Source of the DNA: an uncultured Pelagibacteraceae bacterium
GTDB taxonomy: Bacteria; Pseudomonadota; Alphaproteobacteria; Pelagibacterales; Pelagibacteraceae
NCBI GenBank assembly: GCA_902588635.1
Contig: CACIPW010000007.1
Location: 1-32,130 of the forward strand
Direction: 5' to 3'
Length of the DNA stretch: 32,130 nt
A model generated the notes under the pieces. The model was not told the origin of the DNA and ran no database searches. It saw only the letters and a program-made list of their open reading frames with translations. This document shows, piece after piece, positions 23,148-30,906 of the stretch. Both the position numbers and the translations under genes were made by a program. Position 1 is the stretch's first letter, and each line of letters opens with the position of its first letter.

Positions 23148-24119
23148 CTACTGAATATTTGCGCCAAGTATATTGTGAATATGAAGCAAACCAATAGTTT
23201 TTCTTTTGTTATTATTTTTATGAATACATAAGCTAGTTATTTTTTTATCAGACATTACAGATAAGCTTTTTGAAGCCAGTGTATCTTTATCAACACTTAT
23301 TGGGTTTTTAGTCATAACATTTTTTACTAATAATTTTTTTAAATAGTTATTTTTTTGACTTAATCTTCTAATTTGACCATCTGTTATAATCCCTGTAGTC
23401 AATTTTTTTTTGTTTATCGCAATTAACACGCCAAGTTTTTTTTTAGTAATTATATTGAGTGCATTTCTCATATTAGAATTTTCATTTATAAATGGTATAC
23501 CTTTTTTTTTAATCATCAAATCTTCTGCAGTTTTTAACTGTGCTCCCAGTGATCCTTTTGGATGAAGATTTTTAAAATTCTTTTTATTAAACCCTTTTTT
23601 ATTTAAAGCTGCTACAGCTAAGCAGTCTCCTATTGCCAAAGACTCCGTAGTGCTACTTGTGGGAACAATACCTAGTCCAGCTTCTTTTACTTCAGGAATG
23701 AAAAGTTTTATATCTGAAGCTTTATATAGTATAGAATTTTTTTTTGAAACTATTCCAATTAAGGTTATTTTGTTTCTATTTGCAAACTGAATTACAGGTT
23801 TAAGTTCTTGGGTTTCTCCAGAATTACTAATTAAAATTAAAACATCTTTTTTTGATATACTACCCAAGTCACCATGAGCACAATCACTAGCCGCAAGTGA
23901 AAAAGATGGACATCCCACAGAAGATAGTGTTGCTGATATTTTAGATGCAATCAAATAACTTTTTCCAACACCACAAAGTATAATTTTTGATTGGCATTTT
24001 ACTATTGCATTTACGGCGTGTTCAAAAGAGACATTTATAGAATGTTTTAATTTTTTTAAAGCTTGTATTTCAAGTTCAATGACACTACTTGCTATTTTTT
24101 TATAATTATTTTTTTTCAT
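23148..24119 (-). CDS. kdsD: D-arabinose 5-phosphate isomerase
   Basis: Makes arabinose-5-phosphate for Kdo, the inner LPS sugar. 323 aa. Seen: the SIS domain (~35-170) with GVGKSYLIASKISATLSS, DCAHGDLGSI, LISNSGETQEL and VPTSSTTESLAIGDCLAVA, followed by HPKGSLGAQL and two CBS domains (~205-323) with GIITDGQIRR and a final TIGLLHIHNIL. The domain order is that of KdsD/KpsF. Its stop abuts the lptC ATG directly. It works with kdsB at 30165 in Kdo supply. Confidence 0.95.
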   Translation of the reverse strand: MKKNNYKKIASSVIELEIQALKKLKHSINVSFEHAVNAIVKCQSKIILCGVGKSYLIASKISATLSSVGCPSFSLAASDCAHGDLGSISKKDVLILISNSGETQELKPVIQFANRNKITLIGIVSKKNSILYKASDIKLFIPEVKEAGLGIVPTSSTTESLAIGDCLAVAALNKKGFNKKNFKNLHPKGSLGAQLKTAEDLMIKKKGIPFINENSNMRNALNIITKKKLGVLIAINKKKLTTGIITDGQIRRLSQKNNYLKKLLVKNVMTKNPISVDKDTLASKSLSVMSDKKITSLCIHKNNNKRKTIGLLHIHNILGANIQ

Positions 24120-24127
24120 TAATTTTT

Positions 24128-24748
24128 TTAATGTTCAAAAATTGATGGTTTAAAACCAGAGATTTCTAAATCAACTAAAGAAGGTATAACTCCCATACAT
24201 TTTTTAAAAAGTTCAATTCTTTTTTCTCTTATAAGCATTTTTGTTAATTTGTCTCTAATTTCAAATAAATATTCTGTGTCAGCAGCAGCATAACTAATTT
24301 GTTTAGAGGAAAGGTTTGGATTCCCCCAATCACTTTGTTGTTCTTTTTTTGATATATCTTTTCCACACAATTCTTTGACTAAATCTTTGTAACCATGCAT
24401 ACTTGACATAGTTCTTGCCAATTTTGAGGCCACTTTAGTGTCAAAAATTTTTATAGGTTTAACTTTTAAATGGTATTTTAGCCAAAGTAAATCTTGTCTT
24501 GAATAATGCATAATAAATTCAATTGATGGATTTGATAAAATTTTAATTAAATTTGGAGCTTTATAATTTTCTCTATTTAGTTTAATCAGATAAAATTTTT
24601 TTGATTCTAAACCTAATTGTACCAAAGTGAGGGGATCTCTACCAAGTGTTAAACCTAGGGCTTCACAATCAACCCCTATAATTTTTTCTTTGGATAAGTC
24701 AACTTCTGACGGGAGATCATTTTCAAAAATTTGTATGTTATTATTCAT
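24128..24748 (-). CDS. rnd: Short RNase D-like 3'-5' exonuclease
   Basis: DEDDy exoribonuclease domain of 206 aa without the HRDC domains of E. coli RNase D; such short versions are common in alphaproteobacteria. Seen: Exo I IGVDCEALGL (Asp and Glu; D-T-E is DCE here), Exo II HYSRQDLLWL, FDTKVASKLAR, SDWGNPNLS, and Exo III YAAADTEYL (Tyr and Asp). It is probably involved in tRNA/RNA 3' trimming. First gene of the 14-gene minus-strand array, so the array's promoter should lie in the 52-nt divergent gap 24749-24800, though no clear box was found. Confidence 0.87.
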   Translation of the reverse strand: MNNNIQIFENDLPSEVDLSKEKIIGVDCEALGLTLGRDPLTLVQLGLESKKFYLIKLNRENYKAPNLIKILSNPSIEFIMHYSRQDLLWLKYHLKVKPIKIFDTKVASKLARTMSSMHGYKDLVKELCGKDISKKEQQSDWGNPNLSSKQISYAAADTEYLFEIRDKLTKMLIREKRIELFKKCMGVIPSLVDLEISGFKPSIFEH

Positions 24749-24800
24749 ATTTAATTTATATATATAAAGACAAAAGAATAATGTCTATTTTTAGATTACA

Positions 24801-25754
24801 ATGAAAAATGTTTTAATTTTTGGTGGTAGTGGTCAAATTGGCCTTTTTTTATGCAGGCGTCTTTCTAAGGATTTTACTTTAACCGTTGTAACACGAAACG
24901 CCCATCAAAAAGCTTATCGCTTGAAAACTCTAGGGAATGCAGGATATTTATCAATAGTTCAGTCAAGTATATTTGATGAAGATAAATTGAGAAATTTGAT
25001 TAAAAAAGCACAAATAGTAATTAATTTAGTAGGAGTGCTAAGCGAGTCTAACAAAGGGAACTCTTTTAAAAATATTCATATTAATTTTCCTAATTTAGTT
25101 TCTAGACTATGTAGTGAATATAAAATTGAACAATTTATTCATATTAGTGCTTTAGGAATCGAAAAAGCTAATGATAGCAAATATGCTCAAAGCAAAATAA
25201 ACGGTGAAAAAACAATTAGAGAAAATTTTTCTAGAGCTACCATCATAAAACCATCATTAATATTTAGCGTCTCCGACTCTTTAACAACTAAGTTTATGAC
25301 ATTATTAAATTTCTTACCAATTTTTCCTCTTTACTATGAAGGAAAAACAAAATTTACTCCAATACATGCCTCAGATGTAGCTGAGTTGATATTTTTTTTA
25401 ATATCAAACGAAATAACTTCGAGAAAAATAGAGGCGATAGGGCCCGAAGTTTTGAATTTTAAAGAAATAATTCAAATATTATTAAAATGTATTGATAAAA
25501 AGAGAATTTTATTACCAATACCTTTATTTTTTGCCAAACTTTTGGCTTACTTTTTTCAGTTATTTCCAAACCCATTGTTAACACTTGATCAACTTTGTTT
25601 GTTAAAATATCCAAATGTCAAATCAGAATCTGGAACAACGAATTTTGATATTGGGTGCCCGAGCAAACTATATTTTGAAGAATCTGTTAAAAAATATAGT
25701 TTTAACTGGCGTGATGGTGGTCAATTTTCCATTATTGAAAATAATAAAAAATAA
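24801..25754 (+). CDS. NDUFA9-like atypical SDR (complex I-associated family)
   Basis: NAD(P)-binding Rossmann protein of 317 aa, similar to the mitochondrial complex I accessory subunit NDUFA9 and its alphaproteobacterial relatives. Seen: GGSGQIGLFLCRRL (G-x-x-G-x-x-G at 8-14), VINLVGVLSE, HISALGIEKANDSKYAQSK with Ser-...-Tyr-x-x-x-Lys, ATIIKPSLIF, TPIHASDVAELI and IEAIGPEVLNF. Whether the bacterial protein joins complex I, acts on another substrate or senses NADPH is not settled by sequence. A 43-aa membrane protein follows after 7 nt. Confidence 0.82.
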   Translation: MKNVLIFGGSGQIGLFLCRRLSKDFTLTVVTRNAHQKAYRLKTLGNAGYLSIVQSSIFDEDKLRNLIKKAQIVINLVGVLSESNKGNSFKNIHINFPNLVSRLCSEYKIEQFIHISALGIEKANDSKYAQSKINGEKTIRENFSRATIIKPSLIFSVSDSLTTKFMTLLNFLPIFPLYYEGKTKFTPIHASDVAELIFFLISNEITSRKIEAIGPEVLNFKEIIQILLKCIDKKRILLPIPLFFAKLLAYFFQLFPNPLLTLDQLCLLKYPNVKSESGTTNFDIGCPSKLYFEESVKKYSFNWRDGGQFSIIENNKK

Positions 25755-25761
25755 ATTATTT

Positions 25762-25893
25762 ATGACTAGTTATTTTGTTTATGCTATTATTACTTTAATA
25801 CCTTTTTTTGTAATATATTTGACAATAAAAGCTGCAGTTAGAGGTTTTAATGCTAAAAAATCAGATAAAAATTTAAAAAAAACAATAATTTAA
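25762..25893 (+). CDS. Single-pass small membrane protein (43 aa), unknown
   Basis: Not recognised. From ATG 25762 the product has one hydrophobic helix (residues ~5-24, YAIITLIPFFVIYLTI) followed by a lysine-rich tail with RGFNAKKSDKN. The frame extends upstream to 25615, but that part overlaps the NDUFA9-like gene out of frame and is not credible. The 7-nt spacing suggests co-translation with the upstream gene. The clean helix plus positive tail argues for a genuine inner-membrane miniprotein. Confidence 0.55.
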   Translation: MTSYFVYAIITLIPFFVIYLTIKAAVRGFNAKKSDKNLKKTII

Positions 25894-25974
25894 TTTGATG
25901 AACTAGGAAAATTGTTAGTTTACAAAATTTTAAGTGAAGAAGAATTTGTAGAGAAAAATATTTAAAATTTGAAA

Positions 25975-26472
25975 TTAGGCAGATTTAATTTTTTTCTCTA
26001 TAAATTGTGGTATCTCCTCATCTTTTTCATTTGCGTCTTCTTTTTTACCTTTTGGTTGAAAAGCATAAAGTAAGTGAAGTTTGCAATAAGAGAAATCTTT
26101 TAAAGACTTTCTTCCACAAAAGTAAAAAGAGCTTTCGTTTGGATGTCCAATAGGCCACTTACATACACTTTCATCTAATTCTTCCAACTGTTTTGGATTT
26201 TCAGGTTCAAAATCTTTTTCAATAATTAGAGACTTAAATTTATTTCTTCTTCCTCTTCTAGAAAATTTATTTCCTTTTTCACCTAATTTATTATTAATTT
26301 GATTGCTTGATGAGTTCCTTGTTTTTATTTTGGCTGACAGGTTTAGCCTGTGAGCTTTCCCAATAACCGCATTTCTACTTATTCCGCCAATTATTTCAGC
26401 AATTTGACTGGCAGTGTTTCCTTTACCCCATAATTCTTTTAATTTTGCAACTTTTTCTTCTGTCCAGCTCAT
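25975..26472 (-). CDS. gcrA: GcrA cell-cycle regulator
   Basis: Alphaproteobacterial transcription factor that works with sigma-70 RNA polymerase, in Caulobacter at promoters methylated by CcrM. 165 aa. Seen: the N-terminal helix-turn-helix domain SWTEEKVAKLKELW..GNTASQIAEIIGG and SRNAVIGKAHRLNL (1-45), a long basic linker, and the C-terminal Cys/His region CKWPIGHP, FYFCGR, YCKLHLLYAF. This is the clearest lineage marker in the window. The neighbours argD-argF are also its neighbours in other alphaproteobacteria, to my knowledge. Confidence 0.95.
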   Translation of the reverse strand: MSWTEEKVAKLKELWGKGNTASQIAEIIGGISRNAVIGKAHRLNLSAKIKTRNSSSNQINNKLGEKGNKFSRRGRRNKFKSLIIEKDFEPENPKQLEELDESVCKWPIGHPNESSFYFCGRKSLKDFSYCKLHLLYAFQPKGKKEDANEKDEEIPQFIEKKIKSA

Positions 26473-26506
26473 AAATACTATATTTAGTGTCCGTAAGTTA
26501 ATTTAC

Positions 26507-26518
26507 CTCTATATAGAG
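26507..26518. promoter_or_regulatory. Palindrome in the gcrA / ABC permease divergent region
   Basis: CTCTATATAGAG is a perfect 12-nt palindrome, 35 nt upstream of the gcrA start and 83 nt upstream of the permease start. It could be an operator for either gene. A 12-nt AT-rich palindrome can arise by chance, so this is only a candidate. Confidence 0.3.
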
Positions 26519-26601
26519 TTGCTCACAATAAGTAAAAAAAAACAAGTAAAATTTTTGTTTTATTAACAATATTATAAAAAAAACTATATGAATTATTACC
26601 A

Positions 26602-27414
26602 ATGGTTGAATTACAAAATAAATATAAAATTGGCGTAAGAAAATTTGGTTTAATAAATTGGGTTGGTGCAATTAATTTATACCTTAAAGAGGTGAATAGA
26701 TTTTTTGTGGTTTGGGCTCAAACTCTTTTGTCGCCACTAATTTCAAGCCTATTGTTTCTTTCAGTTTTAAGTTTAGCTCTTGGTAATGATAGAGGTGACG
26801 TCTTAGGTCATTCTTTTATTAACTTCTTAGCACCAGGATTAATTGTCATGAGTCTTATAGGTCAATCTTTTAGCCATACAGTTAGTTCATTTATGATTGG
26901 TAAAATGCAGGGAAACATTGTTGATATGTTATATGCCCCATTATCAGCTTTAGAGGTTTCTTTTGCTATAATTTTGGCAGCCGTTACAAGAAGCTTAGTT
27001 ATTGCAATTATATCTATAATAGTTTTTTCAATGATAATTGAAATAAATTTTTATAGTATTTTTTACATATTTGTTTTTGGGTTTTTAAGTTCTTTTATTC
27101 TTGGATCTTTAGGTTTTATAACTGGTTTATGGGCAGAAAAATTTGATCATACTGCTACGATTACCAATTTTGTAATTACTCCTTTATCATTTCTTAGTGG
27201 AGTTTTCTATTCAATTGACAAATTACCAACTTTTTTTAAAAACATAAGTCTTATTAACCCATTTTTTTATATGATAGATGGATTTAGATTTGGATTTTTA
27301 GGAACTGCTGATGGATCTATTGAATTTGGATTAATCTATTTAACCATTATTTCGGTAGCAATATGGTTTGTAGCTTTTTATCTTTTTAAAAAAGGTTATA
27401 AAATTAAATCATAA
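26602..27414 (+). CDS. ABC-2 type transporter permease (YadH-like)
   Basis: Membrane component of an ABC-2 exporter, 270 aa, resembling the YadH/NodJ type. Seen: an amphipathic N-terminus with FGLINWVGAINLYLKEV, then about six membrane segments: LLSPLISSLLFLSVLSLAL, a segment around FLAPGLIVMSLIGQSF, AIILAAVTRSLVIAII, FVFGFLSSFILGSLGFI, VITPLSFLSGVFYSI (family signature) and IISVAIWFVAFYLF. NPFFYMIDGFRFGFLG is the conserved periplasmic/C-terminal motif. The ATPase partner is not in this window. Nine nt separate it from argD, so it may be cotranscribed with it. Confidence 0.88.
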   Translation: MVELQNKYKIGVRKFGLINWVGAINLYLKEVNRFFVVWAQTLLSPLISSLLFLSVLSLALGNDRGDVLGHSFINFLAPGLIVMSLIGQSFSHTVSSFMIGKMQGNIVDMLYAPLSALEVSFAIILAAVTRSLVIAIISIIVFSMIIEINFYSIFYIFVFGFLSSFILGSLGFITGLWAEKFDHTATITNFVITPLSFLSGVFYSIDKLPTFFKNISLINPFFYMIDGFRFGFLGTADGSIEFGLIYLTIISVAIWFVAFYLFKKGYKIKS

Positions 27415-27423
27415 AATAAAAAA

Positions 27424-28587
27424 ATGAGTGCTTTAGCTAAAAACTATAATAGAAGAAAAATTGCTTTTAAACGAGGCAAAGGAAGTTTTCTTTTCTCAAC
27501 TAATGGAAAAAAATACCTAGATTTTGTACAGGGTATAGCAGTTAATTCTTTAGGACATGCTAATCCATATTTAATTAGAGCAATAAACAAACAAGCCAAG
27601 AAAGTTTGGCAAATTTCAAATGCATTCATTATTCAAGAAGGAGAAAAACTTGCTAAAAGACTTACTCAAAAAACTTTTGCTGATTATGTTATTTTTCAAA
27701 ACTCTGGCACAGAAGCAACCGAAGCATCAATAAAAGTTGCAAGAAGATATTTTTATTCTATCGGTAAACCAAAAAAAAATAGAATTCTTTGTATAAAAAA
27801 TTCATTTCATGGAAGAACAATTGCAGCAATTAATGCTAGTGGAAGCAAAAAAATGCAGGAGGGGTTTGGCCCAAAAGTTAGTGGTTTTGACCACTTTGAA
27901 TTTGGAAATCTAAAATCTTTAAAGAGATCTATAAAAAAAAATACTGCTGCAATTATGGTCGAAACCATTATGGGAGAGGGGGGAATCAAAGTTCATAGTA
28001 GTGTTTTTCTAAAAAAGCTAAGAAAAATATGCAATCAAAAAAAAATATTGTTAATTTTAGATGAAGTTCAATGTGGAATTGGAAGAACTGGAAAGTTTTT
28101 TGCGTTTGAGTATGCAAAAGTTAAACCAGATATAGTACCAATTGCAAAAGGAATAGGTGGAGGATTTCCACTTGGCGCAGTTCTAATGACAAAAAAAGTT
28201 GCTACTGGAATGGTTCCAGGTACTCATGGAACTACAAATGGCGGCAATCCCTTGGCAATGAGCGTAGGTAATTCAGTGTTGGATCAAATTTTTAAAAAAG
28301 GATTTCTTAAAAATGTACAAAAAATTTCTAAATATTTTCATAACGAACTAAATAAAATTAAAAATAATTATCCTAAATTAATTAAAGAAGTAAGAGGAGT
28401 AGGTTTATTAATTGGTCTACAACTTTTTAACGATCCAACAAAATTTATTAAAAAACTTCAGGATAATAAAATACTTACAATAAAATCAGGGGAAAATACT
28501 ATAAGAATTTTACCTCCTCTTAATGTTAAGAAATCAGAAATAGATATTGCAATAAAAATTATTAGAAAAGTTTGTAAAAAACTTTAA
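27424..28587 (+). CDS. argD: Acetylornithine aminotransferase
   Basis: PLP class III aminotransferase of arginine synthesis. 387 aa. Seen: YLDFVQGIAVNSLGHANP, FQNSGTEATEASIKVARRY, FHGRTIAAINASGS, ILDEVQCGIGRTGKFFAFE, the PLP-Lys in PIAKGIGGGFPLGAVL, GTHGTTNGGNPLAMSV and RGVGLLIGLQL. It could also serve N-succinyl-diaminopimelate transamination, as some ArgD enzymes do. argF follows 5 nt later, so the two form an arginine pair. Confidence 0.95.
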   Translation: MSALAKNYNRRKIAFKRGKGSFLFSTNGKKYLDFVQGIAVNSLGHANPYLIRAINKQAKKVWQISNAFIIQEGEKLAKRLTQKTFADYVIFQNSGTEATEASIKVARRYFYSIGKPKKNRILCIKNSFHGRTIAAINASGSKKMQEGFGPKVSGFDHFEFGNLKSLKRSIKKNTAAIMVETIMGEGGIKVHSSVFLKKLRKICNQKKILLILDEVQCGIGRTGKFFAFEYAKVKPDIVPIAKGIGGGFPLGAVLMTKKVATGMVPGTHGTTNGGNPLAMSVGNSVLDQIFKKGFLKNVQKISKYFHNELNKIKNNYPKLIKEVRGVGLLIGLQLFNDPTKFIKKLQDNKILTIKSGENTIRILPPLNVKKSEIDIAIKIIRKVCKKL

Positions 28588-28592
28588 TTATA

Positions 28593-29522
28593 ATGAAACA
28601 TTTTATTAACATAAGAGATATTCCTGGTAAGGATTTAAAAAATATAATTTTAGACGCAAAGAAGAGAAAGAGTAAAAGAAAAAATTTGAATACTCTTGAT
28701 TTAGATAAAGATTCACCATTAAAAGGTAAGCTATTAATTCAAATGTTTGAAAAACCAAGTTTAAGAACAAGGTTAAGTTTTTATACCGCTATCAAACAGC
28801 TCAATGGAGGAGCTCTTACATTAAGATCTGACGAACTCCATTTAAACAAAGGAGGAGAAAGTTTAGCAGACACTGCAAAAATTATATCTACTTTTGGAAA
28901 TGCATTTATGCTTAGAACAGATAGTGACAAAAAATTAGAAGAATTTAAAAAGTATATGACTATTCCGATAATAAATGGATTGAGTTTTTCTTCTCATCCA
29001 AGTCAAGTTTTAAGTGATGTTTTTACCATTGAAGAGATTAAAAAAAAGCCTATTTCAAAATTACAAATTTGTTGGATTGGAGACTCAAATAATGTTCTTA
29101 ATAGCTTAATTGAAGCTTCAGTTAAATTTTCATTTAGATTAAATATTGCTTGCCCAAAAAAATATGAACCAAATAAAAATTTATTAAGTTGGGCAAAAAA
29201 AAATAAAGGAAAAATTAAGATATTTAATGATATTAAAAAAGCTGCGATAGGTAGCGATGTGTTTTTTACTGATAAAGTAATTAGTATGAATGATAAAGTT
29301 AATAAATCTAAAAAATTAAAAGACTTTAAAAATTTTAAAGTAACTTCAAAAATAATGAGTTGTGGAAAAAAAGATGCAATTTTTTTGCATTGTTTGCCTA
29401 GAGGGTCAGAAGTTTCAAATGAAGTTTTTTTAGGTAATCAGTCTAAAGTTTGGCAGCAAGCGCTAAATAGAATTTATGTTCAGAAAAGTATTTTGTTGTA
29501 TTGTTTTGAAAAATTAAGGTAG
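28593..29522 (+). CDS. argF: Ornithine carbamoyltransferase
   Basis: Makes citrulline from ornithine and carbamoyl phosphate. 309 aa. Seen: the carbamoyl-phosphate site FEKPSLRTRLSF (the usual S-T-R-T-R has Leu for Thr), LHLNKGGESLADTAKI, INGLSFSSHPSQVLSD (the usual H-P-C-Q is HPSQ), IGDSNNVLNSL, and IFLHCLPRGSEVSNEVF with the ornithine-site H-C-L-P. The 3' end overlaps the opposing cycM gene by 9 nt, with no terminator hairpin in between. Confidence 0.95.
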   Translation: MKHFINIRDIPGKDLKNIILDAKKRKSKRKNLNTLDLDKDSPLKGKLLIQMFEKPSLRTRLSFYTAIKQLNGGALTLRSDELHLNKGGESLADTAKIISTFGNAFMLRTDSDKKLEEFKKYMTIPIINGLSFSSHPSQVLSDVFTIEEIKKKPISKLQICWIGDSNNVLNSLIEASVKFSFRLNIACPKKYEPNKNLLSWAKKNKGKIKIFNDIKKAAIGSDVFFTDKVISMNDKVNKSKKLKDFKNFKVTSKIMSCGKKDAIFLHCLPRGSEVSNEVFLGNQSKVWQQALNRIYVQKSILLYCFEKLR

Positions 29523-30047
29523 TGGTTTTGGACTATCACTGTTTTGATTCAGATATAAAATAACTGAAGCTCTATCTTTTTCTTTTTTTAGTCCAGCAAA
29601 TCCCATTTTGTTTCCTTTGATCCATTTTGATGGCTTAATTAAAAAACCATTCATTTCCTCCCAGTTCCATTCTTTTTTATAACCGGATAAAGCTTTTGAG
29701 TATTTATAGTCTGATATTGATCCAACTGGTCTGAACATTACATTCCAAAGTTTAGGGCCAATTTTATTTCCTCCTCCCTGGTTAACGCTATGACATGCGG
29801 CACACTTTTTAAAAACTTTTTTGCCATGTTCGATATCTCCCATTTGTAATAAAGCGGCAATATCTACCTGGCTTTTAGAACTTGCGTAAGTTGCTGTTGC
29901 ATCTCCTACTTTAACCTCAACCTTGTAGCCTTCAACATCTGGTTTTTTAACTTCAAAAATTACATCAGATATTTTACCAACACCAAATACAAGTAAAACC
30001 ACTAACAAAACTGCGGTAATTATTTTATTGATCTCAAAACTATCCAT
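29514..30047 (-). CDS. cycM: Membrane-anchored c-type cytochrome (CycM/c552-like)
   Basis: Electron carrier between the bc1 complex and the terminal oxidase, held in the inner membrane by an uncleaved N-terminal helix. 177 aa. Seen: membrane helix ~8-24 (TAVLLVVLLVFGVG), a linker, then a class I cytochrome c domain with the heme motif CAACH (82-86), GGGNKIGPKLWNVMFRPVG, YSKALSGYKKEWNWEEM and the axial Met148 in GNKMGFAGLK. Divergent to kdsB-pheA with a 117-nt gap, an arrangement shared with other alphaproteobacteria. Confidence 0.92.
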   Translation of the reverse strand: MDSFEINKIITAVLLVVLLVFGVGKISDVIFEVKKPDVEGYKVEVKVGDATATYASSKSQVDIAALLQMGDIEHGKKVFKKCAACHSVNQGGGNKIGPKLWNVMFRPVGSISDYKYSKALSGYKKEWNWEEMNGFLIKPSKWIKGNKMGFAGLKKEKDRASVILYLNQNSDSPKPLP

Positions 30048-30123
30048 AAATTTATTTAATTATAATTATTTTGGACGTATAACATAATAATTTGAAAATT
30101 ACTTAATTTTTAGACTGTTAATT

Positions 30124-30140
30124 TGCGTCTGTTAGACGCA
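30124..30140 (+). promoter_or_regulatory. Hairpin in the kdsB leader / cycM-kdsB divergent region
   Basis: TGCGTCT-GTT-AGACGCA is a perfect 7-bp hairpin 24 nt before the kdsB ATG and GC-rich compared with its surroundings. A terminator is unlikely, since both flanking genes point away. It may be an operator or a leader structure controlling kdsB. A weak promoter-like TTGAAA (30092-30097) lies upstream. Confidence 0.35.
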
Positions 30141-30164
30141 CAGATAAATTAAACATAATTTTAA

Positions 30165-30905
30165 ATGCCAAAAACAATAATTTTAATTCCTTCAAGAATG
30201 TCAGCCTCAAGGCTACCTGGAAAACCACTTTTAAAAATAAATAATTTGCCCATTATTTCTCATGTATTTAATAAGGCAAAAAAAACGAATATCGGGAGAG
30301 TTGTGGTTTGTGCTGAAGATAATGAAATTTTAAAAGAAGTTGAAAGAAATGGTGGAGAAGCAGTTTTAACAAGCAATAAGCACAAATCCGGTAGTGATCG
30401 TATATTGGAAGGTTTTAAAAAACTGGGAATTGATAATGCTGATTATATTCTAAATTTACAAGGTGACGAACCAAATATAGATGAGAATGATATAAAAAAT
30501 TTAAATAATTTTATGATTAACAATAATTCAGATATCGGAACTTTAGCTACAAAAATTAGAAACGACGCAATGTTATCAAATAAAAATGTAGTTAAGGTAG
30601 CATTAAAAGAAAAACTTTCCAGTGAGAATTTTCCTTTTGCGTTAAATTTTACAAGACAAGACTTATCAAATAAATATAAAAATATTTATCATCATATTGG
30701 AATTTATATTTATAAGGTAAATATTTTAGAAAAATTTGTAAATTTTGATCAAACCAAAAATGAAGTAGAATATAGGCTAGAGCAATTAAGGGCATTGGAT
30801 AATGGTATTAAAATTAACGTAGCTTTAGCAAAATCTTCACCGATAGGCATAGATACTAAAGAAGATTATCTAGCCTTAAAAAAAATTATGGAATATAAAC
30901 TTTAA
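30165..30905 (+). CDS. kdsB: 3-deoxy-manno-octulosonate cytidylyltransferase
   Basis: Activates Kdo to CMP-Kdo for LPS inner-core synthesis. 246 aa. Seen: IPSRMSASRLPGKPLLKI (nucleotide-binding), VVCAEDNEI, LTSNKHKSGSDRILEG, NLQGDEPNIDENDI (metal/nucleotide Asp), HHIGIYIYKVNILEKFV and a C-terminal EYRLEQLRALDNGIKI. It pairs functionally with kdsD at 23148. It ends 1 nt before pheA. Confidence 0.96.
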   Translation: MPKTIILIPSRMSASRLPGKPLLKINNLPIISHVFNKAKKTNIGRVVVCAEDNEILKEVERNGGEAVLTSNKHKSGSDRILEGFKKLGIDNADYILNLQGDEPNIDENDIKNLNNFMINNNSDIGTLATKIRNDAMLSNKNVVKVALKEKLSSENFPFALNFTRQDLSNKYKNIYHHIGIYIYKVNILEKFVNFDQTKNEVEYRLEQLRALDNGIKINVALAKSSPIGIDTKEDYLALKKIMEYKL

Positions 30906-30906
30906 A

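Noticed and set aside
25615-25761. Upstream extension of the 43-aa membrane protein
   Set aside because: It lies out of frame within the NDUFA9-like gene and lacks membrane character.
26588-26638. Short upstream frame (16 codons) overlapping the ABC permease start
   Set aside because: A/T-rich chance frame with no sign of regulatory codon content.
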